A program made the translations under genes and the position numbers. The notes under the pieces were generated by a model. It saw only the letters and a list, made by a program, of their open reading frames with translations, was not told where the DNA came from and made no database searches. From an uncultured Prevotella sp. (lineage in GTDB: Bacteria > Bacteroidota > Bacteroidia > Bacteroidales > Bacteroidaceae), in NCBI GenBank assembly GCA_934196725.1, contig CAKPWR010000038.1, positions 1 to 27,385 on the forward strand: a DNA stretch of 27,385 bases, in the 5' to 3' direction. This document shows positions 15,427-21,332 of the stretch, piece by piece. Position 1 is the stretch's first letter. Each line of letters opens with the position of its first letter.

Positions 15427-16809
15427 ATGGATGCTATCAATGATTTTTTCACAGCCTTTAGTTCATTCCTTTGGGGATGGCCTATGATTATCTTATTGTT
15501 GGGAACCCATATTTTCCTAACGATTCGCCTGCGCTTTCCACAGCGTAAGATATTCCAGGCTATCAAATTGTCGGTTAAGAAAGATAAGGATGCAAAGGGG
15601 GATGTTTCTCAATTCGGAGCACTAGCCACAGCCTTGGCAGCCACCATCGGTACGGGTAACATCATCGGTGTGGCTACAGCCATAGCATTAGGTGGACCAG
15701 GAGCTGTCCTTTGGTGCTGGCTCACCGGTGTTTTCGGTATTTCTACCAAGTATGCAGAGGGACTTCTTGCCGTAAAATATCGAGTTAAGACTACACGAGG
15801 ACAGATGCTGGGAGGTCCGATGTATGCTCTAGAAAAGGGATTGGGCTGGAAATGGCTTGCCATCCTCTTCGCAACCTTTGCCGCCCTTGCTTCTTTTGGT
15901 ATTGGCAGCACAGTTCAAGCCAATGCCATCTCAACCCTTGTAGAGAATCAATATGGCATTTCTCCTTACATTACGGGTGTCATCGTTACCATTTTAGGAG
16001 CAGCCGTAATCATTGGTGGTGTAAAGACTATCTCTAAGGTTTGTGGAATGCTCGTACCTTTCATGGCCCTATTCTATGTATTGGGCTGTATTTATATTCT
16101 CATTGTAAATCATGCCTACATTCTACCAGCTATACAGATTATCTGCGAATCAGCTTTCACAACAAAGGCTGCAGGTGGCGGTTTTGCAGGTAGTACACTG
16201 ATGCTTGCAGCCCGTTATGGTATTGCCCGTGGTCTTTTCTCTAATGAGAGTGGACTTGGTTCCGCGCCAATTGTTGCCGCAGCTGCTCAAACCCGCAATC
16301 CCGTTCGACAGGCATTAGTTTCATCAACAGGAACATTCTGGGATACAGTCATCATCTGCGCTCTAACAGGACTGGTAATCACCAGCAGTATCATAGCCTA
16401 TCCAGATATAGACTATCATAATGGGGCAGCACTTACCAAAGCAGCTTTTAGTAAAATACCATATATTGGAGCTCCATTACTAACATTTGGTCTGACCACC
16501 TTTGCTTTTAGTACTACACTAGGTTGGAGTTATTATGGCGAACGTTGCGTAGAATACCTGAAGGGAAAGAAATGGATGCTTTGCTATCGCATTCTCTACA
16601 TTGCCAGTATATTTGCAGGAAGTGTCATCAGTCTCGGTCTGGTATGGAACATAGCTGATTGCATGAATGCTCTTATGGCTATTCCAAATCTCGTTTCTCT
16701 GCTATGTCTTAGTGGAATTATTGTGCATGAAACAAGAAAGTATCTTTGGCGCGACCGTTTAGACGAAGATATGGAGGAAAGCGAATTACAGGAAGTAGAA
16801 GACAAATAA
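15427..16809 (+). CDS. Sodium:alanine (or glycine) symporter, AGCS family
   Basis: This 460-residue inner-membrane transporter has about 10-11 membrane helices. The AGCS signature is clear: ALATALAATIGTGNIIGVA at 65-83, then GGPGAVLWCWLTGVFGISTKYAEG, and further on GLFSNESGLGSAPIVAAAAQ. The family imports alanine or glycine with Na+; the exact substrate is not predictable. The C terminus is cytoplasmic and acidic. No consensus promoter is visible in the 128-bp gap before it, and no glycine riboswitch is recognisable, so it may depend on read-through from the DUF4230 genes. Confidence 0.95.
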   Translation: MDAINDFFTAFSSFLWGWPMIILLLGTHIFLTIRLRFPQRKIFQAIKLSVKKDKDAKGDVSQFGALATALAATIGTGNIIGVATAIALGGPGAVLWCWLTGVFGISTKYAEGLLAVKYRVKTTRGQMLGGPMYALEKGLGWKWLAILFATFAALASFGIGSTVQANAISTLVENQYGISPYITGVIVTILGAAVIIGGVKTISKVCGMLVPFMALFYVLGCIYILIVNHAYILPAIQIICESAFTTKAAGGGFAGSTLMLAARYGIARGLFSNESGLGSAPIVAAAAQTRNPVRQALVSSTGTFWDTVIICALTGLVITSSIIAYPDIDYHNGAALTKAAFSKIPYIGAPLLTFGLTTFAFSTTLGWSYYGERCVEYLKGKKWMLCYRILYIASIFAGSVISLGLVWNIADCMNALMAIPNLVSLLCLSGIIVHETRKYLWRDRLDEDMEESELQEVEDK

Positions 16810-16881
16810 TCGTGCAAACGATTGTCCTGAAGAAATAGCAGAAAACTATATATTTTTGATTCATCCTACCATTTTCTTTTG

Positions 16882-16889
16882 TACCTTTG
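16882..16889 (+). promoter_or_regulatory. -7 promoter element with no gene downstream
   Basis: TACCTTTG matches TAnnTTTG. TTTG at 16855-16858 lies 23 bp upstream, slightly long for a -33 box. TATTTTTG at 16851-16858 is itself a second possible -7. The only thing downstream on this strand is a terminator. Confidence 0.45.
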
Positions 16890-16895
16890 CAGCAG

Positions 16896-16996
16896 AAAAG
16901 GTAACTTTATAGAAGATATAGGTTAAAAGAGATTTTATTAGTTTTTGTTGATTAAAAAAATGCCCAGGCAGCAGTGATGCTATCCTGGGCTTTTTG
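16896..16996 (+). ncRNA. Candidate small RNA of about 100 nt
   Basis: The interval between the -7 element at 16882-16889 and the terminator at 16962-16996 contains no reading frame longer than a few codons. The unit lies between the convergent symporter and acetyltransferase genes. The predicted transcript has an A/U-rich 5' two-thirds followed by the terminator hairpin. No known RNA family is recognised. The alternative is that the terminator simply belongs to the symporter gene, 150 bp upstream. Confidence 0.42.
16962..16996 (+). terminator. Rho-independent terminator
   Basis: GCCCAGG (16962-16968) pairs with CCTGGGC (16984-16990). An inner AGCA/TGCT (16970-16973 and 16978-16981) pairs around GTGA. 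TTTTTGTTTT follows and seven A precede it. It ends transcripts from the symporter and/or the candidate small RNA. Confidence 0.9.
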
Positions 16997-17052
16997 TTTT
17001 ATATGCTCTATTCACTTTATATCCTGTAATCATCAACAAGAATTTTCACTTC

Positions 17053-17631
17053 TTATTCAGCATTTATCTGCAAATGCTTCATTCCGTGTCCGCCCCACGT
17101 TGTATAATTGACGAATTGGAATCCCATACGAGTATAAAGGCTTTCAGCTCTTGGATTACCTTTATCAACCAATAATCCAACCTTCGGAATACCAAGTCCC
17201 TTACCACGTTGTATGGCAGCATTCAACAAAAGCTTTGCAATCCCCTTACCTCTATAGCTACTGGAAACAGCCAGACTGTCGAGATAGTATTCACCTTCTT
17301 GAGTCTCTGCATCCATACCCGAATAATCAATTCCAAAGGTAGCAAGAGCCTCATCTACAAATTTTTTGCGCAAAGCTTTAAGTTGAGCTCCATCATAAGC
17401 TACCAAGATGCCAGCAACCACACCATCAGTAGTCATTGCCATCAACACATTTCGGTAACTATACTGACTATCCTCCATCTTTACCAAACGTTCCATCAAC
17501 TGATGAAAATCAGCCAATGTATGACGAGGTCCAGCGAAATTCTGACAGCATTCCGTATTCATCGCTTCCATAATGAGCGATGCTATATGCGAAGCTTTAT
17601 CTGGGGTTGCTTGTTCTATATGTATCTTCAT
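17053..17631 (-). CDS. GNAT family N-acetyltransferase
   Basis: The 192-residue protein has an N-terminal GNAT start (IEQATPDKASHIASLIMEAM). It then has acetyl-CoA-binding motif A at LDSLAVSSSYRGKGIAKLLL, with the R/Q-x-x-G-x-G/A pyrophosphate loop, and motif B at VDKGNPRAESLYTRMGF. Length is normal for a single-domain GNAT. The substrate is unknown. It is transcribed alone from a full consensus promoter (17660-17691, minus strand), divergent from the uracil permease. Confidence 0.9.
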   Translation of the reverse strand: MKIHIEQATPDKASHIASLIMEAMNTECCQNFAGPRHTLADFHQLMERLVKMEDSQYSYRNVLMAMTTDGVVAGILVAYDGAQLKALRKKFVDEALATFGIDYSGMDAETQEGEYYLDSLAVSSSYRGKGIAKLLLNAAIQRGKGLGIPKVGLLVDKGNPRAESLYTRMGFQFVNYTTWGGHGMKHLQINAE

Positions 17632-17659
17632 TTTCGTTTAGTTATTACAATTACGAATG

Positions 17660-17691
17660 CAAAGATAATAATAATTAACGAGATAAACAAA
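17660..17691 (-). promoter_or_regulatory. Full -33/-7 promoter for the acetyltransferase
   Basis: On the minus strand, TTTG (17688-17691), a 20-bp spacer, then TATCTTTG (17660-17667), 28 bp upstream of the ATG at 17631. Both elements are exact. Confidence 0.78.
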
Positions 17692-17731
17692 ACTTTTTCT
17701 TTTTCTTTACTTTTGTTTCACAAAGATTTTG

Positions 17732-17739
17732 TATCTTTG
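17732..17739 (+). promoter_or_regulatory. -7 promoter element for the uracil permease
   Basis: TATCTTTG matches TAnnTTTG and gives a 5' leader of about 115 nt. TTTG at 17712-17715 is only 16 bp upstream. CAAAGA (17721-17726) and TCTTTG (17734-17739) form an inverted repeat that overlaps the -7 box. Confidence 0.65.
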
Positions 17740-17809
17740 CCCCATAATTCAATAACAAATGTTAAGATAGAGACTACCAGATTGTCACAACATCAATTTT
17801 CTTGAGTAA

Positions 17810-17852
17810 AAACTATCATAACATAAAGAGTTAGAAACTATAATAACATAAA
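17810..17852 (+). repeat. Two 18-bp direct repeats in the uracil permease leader
   Basis: AAACTATCATAACATAAA (17810-17827) recurs as AAACTATAATAACATAAA (17835-17852), 17 of 18 identical, with a 25-bp period. The second copy ends 8 bp before the ATG at 17861. It may be a recent tandem duplication or a leader regulatory site. Confidence 0.85.
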
Positions 17853-17860
17853 TACATCAA

Positions 17861-19075
17861 ATGGATACGGAACAATTATCAATGACCAAGAAGACCATCG
17901 TAGGAGTACAATTTCTCTTCGTGGCTTTTGGTGCAACGGTCCTGGTGCCTCTCCTGATAGGCATCGACCCAGCAACGGCTCTCTTCACCGCTGGTGTTGG
18001 AACCTTTCTTTTTCATTTCATTACCAAGGGGAAAGTGCCAATTTTCCTAGGCAGTTCCTTCGCCTTCATCGCCCCAATCATTGCAGCCTCCAAACAATGG
18101 GGATTGCCAGGAACCATCGCTGGTTTAACCAGCGTATCACTGGTATATTTCGTGATGAGCGCATTGGTAAAGTGGCAAGGCAAGAAACTCCTTGATAGGA
18201 TTTTCCCGCCAGTAGTTATCGGTCCTGCCATCATTCTCATCGGTCTTTCCCTCTCAGGTAGTGCAGTAAACATGGCTAAAACCAATTGGATTCTCGCCTT
18301 CTCATCGCTCATTACAGCTATTTTGGTATTGACCTTTGCCAAGGGTTTAATGAAACTCGTTCCTATCATAACGGGCGTTGTTGTGGGTTATATTATCGCT
18401 ATATGTATGGGGGAAGTTGATTTCTCGGGAGTGGCAGCTGCGTCATGGTTCTCCTGTCCTATCACCTTTGATACAATCACCCATTTCTCATGGGCTCCTT
18501 TCTTATATATGTTGCCTGTTGCCATTGCACCGGTTTTAGAGCACATTGGCGATGTTTATGTTGTAAGTGCTGTAGCCAAGAAAGATTTTGTAGCAGATCC
18601 AGGCCTGCATCGTACGATGTTAGGCGATGGAATTGCTTGTCTGTGTTCAGCTTTTCTTGGTGGTCCTCCAGAGACAACCTATTCAGAAGTAACTGGTGCC
18701 ATGTCTATTACCAAGGTAACGAGTCCAGCAGTAATCCGCATCTCAGCAGCTACAGCCATCTGCTTTTCTATTGTAGGTAAACTGAGTGCATTGTTGCAGA
18801 GCATTCCGCAAGCCGTACTGGGTGGCATCATGCTGTTGCTTTTCGGTACTATAGCCAGTGTGGGTGTTCAGAACCTGATGCAGAATAAGGTTGACTTGAA
18901 CGAGACTCGCAATGTCATCATCATGTCTGTTATGCTGACCATGGGATTAGGTGGTGCAGTTCTCTCATCAGGCTCATTCGCCATTTCGGGTATAGGTCTT
19001 TCTGCCGTCATTGGAGTTATTCTTAATCTTGTGCTTCCAAAGCCGAAGAAGGAAAAAGAAGCTTCTCTCAAGTAA
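17861..19075 (+). CDS. uraA: Uracil permease, NCS2 (UraA) family
   Basis: This 404-residue inner-membrane proton symporter imports uracil for pyrimidine salvage. The NCS2 hallmarks are present: VAFGATVLVPLLIGIDPA in the first helix, FLGSSFAFIAP, PPVVIGPAIILIGLSLS, and the substrate-binding Glu227 in VLEHIGDV. Glu276 in PPETTYSE corresponds to the second substrate Glu of UraA. This spacing and these residues fit uracil better than xanthine/urate members, which carry other residues at these sites. Length is slightly short but complete. It is a single-gene unit with its own promoter and terminator. Confidence 0.93.
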   Translation: MDTEQLSMTKKTIVGVQFLFVAFGATVLVPLLIGIDPATALFTAGVGTFLFHFITKGKVPIFLGSSFAFIAPIIAASKQWGLPGTIAGLTSVSLVYFVMSALVKWQGKKLLDRIFPPVVIGPAIILIGLSLSGSAVNMAKTNWILAFSSLITAILVLTFAKGLMKLVPIITGVVVGYIIAICMGEVDFSGVAAASWFSCPITFDTITHFSWAPFLYMLPVAIAPVLEHIGDVYVVSAVAKKDFVADPGLHRTMLGDGIACLCSAFLGGPPETTYSEVTGAMSITKVTSPAVIRISAATAICFSIVGKLSALLQSIPQAVLGGIMLLLFGTIASVGVQNLMQNKVDLNETRNVIIMSVMLTMGLGGAVLSSGSFAISGIGLSAVIGVILNLVLPKPKKEKEASLK

Positions 19076-19103
19076 AATTCTATCAAAAAACAATTGATAA
19101 TAT

Positions 19104-19138
19104 AAGGTCTCTATCCTTCATGTTTGGGTAGAGACCTT
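19104..19138 (+). terminator. Terminator hairpin after the uracil permease
   Basis: AAGGTCTCTATCC (19104-19116) pairs with GGGTAGAGACCTT (19126-19138), 13 pairs with one T-G, around a 9-base loop. The downstream stretch is A/T-rich but not a pure T run. A smaller inverted repeat, TATCAA/TTGATA (19081-19099), sits before it. Confidence 0.8.
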
Positions 19139-19187
19139 CATTATATATTATAATCTTTTGAAAAAACAGACAATTAAACACTTTTTC

Positions 19188-19219
19188 TTTGCTGATTCCA
19201 AATAATAATGCTAACTTTG
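19188..19219 (+). promoter_or_regulatory. Full -33/-7 promoter for the NtrC-family regulator
   Basis: TTTG (19188-19191), a 20-bp spacer, and TAACTTTG (19212-19219), 54 bp before the ATG at 19274. The regulator therefore appears to be expressed by the housekeeping sigma factor. Confidence 0.78.
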
Positions 19220-19273
19220 CGCACGAAATAGTTTTATCTTGAGAAGACAAAGAGACAGAAAGATTGTAATGAT

Positions 19274-20671
19274 ATGAAAAAAATACTAATAGTTGAAGAC
19301 GACATCGCATTTGGAACCATGATTCAGACATGGCTCAGGAAGAAAGGATTCGAAGTTGAAAAAACGACTTCGGTGAAAGCAGCTATACAGGCTTGGGAGA
19401 AGGTGGAAAGTGGATTTGACCTGGTGCTATCCGACCTTCGTCTTCCAGACCATGATGGTATTTTCTTATTGCAATGGATGAGAAAGCATGGCGTGCAAGT
19501 ACCTTTCATCGTCATGACCAGCTATGCAGAGATTCAGAACGTAGTACTCGCCATGAAGTCGGGTGCTACAGATTACGTAGCCAAACCTTTTCATCCGGAT
19601 ATCCTCCTGGAAAAGATTAAGGAAGCCATAAAAAATCACAATACAAACTCTCTATCAGAGAAAAATATAGAGCATAGGGAGACAACAGGAAATCAGGAGC
19701 CAATAGATAATAAAAAAGTATCAGGAAATACGGAATCTAAAGGAAATGCAGATGTTCCAAAATATCTTGAAGGTGAAAGTGAGGCTTCAAGAAAACTCTA
19801 TAGTTTCGTATCTCTAGTTGCTCCAACCCCTATGTCGGTTCTCATTCTGGGTGCAAGCGGAACGGGTAAGGAATATGTAGCTCGTCGCATTCATGAATTA
19901 AGCCAGAGGGCAGGAAAACCTTTCTTTGCACTCGACTGCGGAGCCATTCCAAAGGATGTGGCTGCATCAGAATTCTTCGGCCATGTGAAGGGAGCCTTTA
20001 CGGGAGCCGACCAGGACAAGAAGGGTGCTTTCGAGATGGCAAATGGCGGTACACTCTTCCTGGACGAGATGGGAAACCTGAACTATGAAGTGCAAGTGCA
20101 ACTGCTTCGTGCCCTTCAGGAGCGTAAGATCCGTCCATTGGGCAGCAACAAGGAAATCGACATCGACATCAGACTGGTTTGCGCCACCAACGAGAACCTG
20201 GCACAGCGTGTAGCAGAGGGAAACTTCCGAGAAGACCTATACCACCGCATCAATGAGTTTACCATCTACATGCCTGAGCTGAAAGATCGCGGTACCGATC
20301 TCTTCCTCTTTGCTGATCTCTTTATCAAACATGCCAACAAAGAACTCAATAGAAACGTGGAAGGACTCGATAGTAAAGCAAAGGAACGCATCACCTCTTA
20401 TAATTGGCCAGGAAACCTGCGCGAATTGAATAATGTGATGAAACGTGCCACTCTTCTTGCCACAGGCAGATATATTGGAGTAACAGAACTGGAACAGAGC
20501 ATGGCTCATATTCAGCCACTAGCTCCTACCACCCTGCATGATGAGGAAACAGAACTGCAGCGTATAGAAGCAGCATTAAAAGCGGCAGGAGGTAACAAGA
20601 GTAAAGCTGCACAATTGCTTGCTGTGGATAGAAAGACTCTGTATAACAAGATGAAGAAATACGGTATCTGA
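19274..20671 (+). CDS. Sigma-54-dependent response regulator, NtrC family
   Basis: The 465-residue protein has three domains. The receiver (1-120) has the acidic pocket Glu8-Asp9-Asp10, phosphoacceptor Asp54 and Lys104. A variable linker (about 121-165) follows. The AAA+ domain (about 165-400) has Walker A GASGTGKE at 193-200, the sigma-54-contacting GAFTGAD at 240-246, Walker B TLFLDE at 260-265 and the arginine region FREDLYHRI. A Fis-type helix-turn-helix ends the protein (439-463, KSKAAQLLAVDRKTLYNKM). The intact GAFTGAD loop shows it can activate sigma-54 polymerase. The likely cognate kinase is encoded at 21333, and a sigma-54-type promoter lies 120 bp after its stop. Confidence 0.96.
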   Translation: MKKILIVEDDIAFGTMIQTWLRKKGFEVEKTTSVKAAIQAWEKVESGFDLVLSDLRLPDHDGIFLLQWMRKHGVQVPFIVMTSYAEIQNVVLAMKSGATDYVAKPFHPDILLEKIKEAIKNHNTNSLSEKNIEHRETTGNQEPIDNKKVSGNTESKGNADVPKYLEGESEASRKLYSFVSLVAPTPMSVLILGASGTGKEYVARRIHELSQRAGKPFFALDCGAIPKDVAASEFFGHVKGAFTGADQDKKGAFEMANGGTLFLDEMGNLNYEVQVQLLRALQERKIRPLGSNKEIDIDIRLVCATNENLAQRVAEGNFREDLYHRINEFTIYMPELKDRGTDLFLFADLFIKHANKELNRNVEGLDSKAKERITSYNWPGNLRELNNVMKRATLLATGRYIGVTELEQSMAHIQPLAPTTLHDEETELQRIEAALKAAGGNKSKAAQLLAVDRKTLYNKMKKYGI

Positions 20672-20676
20672 GGAAC

Positions 20677-20698
20677 TTTCCCCAATATTTTGGGGAAA
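20677..20698. promoter_or_regulatory. 9+9 bp dyad, possible activator site
   Basis: TTTCCCCAA (20677-20685), a 4-base centre, and TTGGGGAAA (20690-20698) form a perfect palindrome. Neither side is followed by a T tract, so it is a poor intrinsic terminator. It is centred about 135 bp upstream of the predicted sigma-54 start, in the range used by NtrC-type activators. It could still help end the regulator message. Confidence 0.5.
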
Positions 20699-20700
20699 AA

Positions 20701-20727
20701 TTCCACACTTGTTCCACAAATTCCACA
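20701..20727. promoter_or_regulatory. Three TTCCACA repeats, candidate upstream activating sequence
   Basis: TTCCACA occurs at 20701-20707, 20712-20718 and 20721-20727, with 11- and 9-bp steps, all in one orientation. The cluster is centred about 108 bp upstream of the predicted sigma-54 transcription start, a classic distance for an activator that loops DNA. Binding by the adjacent regulator is inferred. Confidence 0.5.
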
Positions 20728-20794
20728 AGGTTAAGAATTTGCGTCAAAACACATATTAACTGATTATCAAGCATTTACTAAAAAGAGAATACTT

Positions 20795-20810
20795 TTGGCA
20801 CGCAGATTGT
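20795..20810 (+). promoter_or_regulatory. Sigma-54 (-24/-12) promoter for the small secreted protein
   Basis: TTGGCACG-CAGA-TTGT matches the consensus YTGGCACG-N4-TTGCW exactly through the -24 block and the TTG of the -12 block. The one weak point is T instead of C at the -12 GC. The spacing between GG and GT is the required 10 bp. The start site would be near 20822, leaving an 87-nt leader before the ATG at 20909. No TAnnTTTG element is present in this gap. Confidence 0.72.
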
Positions 20811-20908
20811 GATATTAGATTGTGAACTCGCAAACAAGCAATAACGCAAGTAAGACGGTTCATGCAAATAGTAATCAATAAAATATTCACAATAAAAAAC
20901 AAAAGATT

Positions 20909-21136
20909 ATGAAAAAATTAGTATTCGCAGCTATCGCTGCCATGGTAATGGTATCAGTTAGCAATGTATTCGCCAACAACAAGATGGCAAGTGTTTCATC
21001 AGTAGCTCCAGTAGACACAGTTGCTCCTGCAGAACCTGCTGACACAACAGTAGAGAAGGCAACTCCAGCTGAGACTCCAGAGGTAACTCCAGCTGATTCT
21101 ACAACAGCAACAACAGATTCAACTGTAGCAGAGTAA
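20909..21136 (+). CDS. Small secreted Ala/Pro/Thr-rich protein
   Basis: The 75-residue protein has a signal peptide (KKLVFAAIAAMVMVSVSNVFA) with a probable signal peptidase I cut after VFA near residue 22. The mature part is about 53 residues with no Cys, low complexity, acidic, and rich in Ala, Pro, Thr, Val, Asp and Glu (for example APAEPADTT, TPAETPEVTPADS). A 12-bp direct repeat, AACTCCAGCTGA, occurs at 21061 and 21085, one 8-codon period. It lies between a sigma-54 activator and its likely kinase and has a sigma-54-type promoter. The family is not recognised. It is probably periplasmic or surface, perhaps a structural or signalling peptide (speculative). Confidence 0.82.
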   Translation: MKKLVFAAIAAMVMVSVSNVFANNKMASVSSVAPVDTVAPAEPADTTVEKATPAETPEVTPADSTTATTDSTVAE

Positions 21137-21217
21137 TATCACCTTCAAAAAACAGTAATAAACGGAAGAAATAGAAAGACAATAAATATCAGTAATTACG
21201 CTTCGCTTTCAATTAGA

Positions 21218-21258
21218 CAGGAGACTAATGATAAAATTCATTGGTCTCCTGACTTGTT
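21218..21258 (+). terminator. Rho-independent terminator after the small secreted protein
   Basis: CAGGAGACTAATG (21218-21230) pairs with CATTGGTCTCCTG (21239-21251), 13 pairs with one T-G wobble, around an 8-base loop, then ACTTGTTTTT. It separates the small gene's message from the kinase gene, which has its own promoter. Confidence 0.9.
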
Positions 21259-21294
21259 TTTAGCCCATTCTTTTCTTAAAATCAGTTTTTTGCA

Positions 21295-21313
21295 TTATCT
21301 TTGCAAAAGATAA
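21295..21313 (+). promoter_or_regulatory. -7 promoter element of the kinase gene within an 8+8 bp palindrome
   Basis: TATCTTTG (21296-21303) matches TAnnTTTG, 29 bp before the ATG at 21333. It lies within TTATCTTT-GCA-AAAGATAA (21295-21313), a perfect inverted repeat over the start-site region. A dedicated -33 box is not obvious. Confidence 0.65.
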
Positions 21314-21332
21314 TTAAGTAAGTAGATTTCAC

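Noticed and set aside
17740..17860. Pyrimidine-responsive attenuator in the uracil permease leader
   Set aside because: No terminator hairpin with T tract or PyrR-binding loop is visible; only the direct repeat stands out.
20677..20698. Intrinsic terminator of the NtrC-type regulator
   Set aside because: The stem is strong, but neither strand continues into a T run, so it is listed as a possible regulatory dyad instead.
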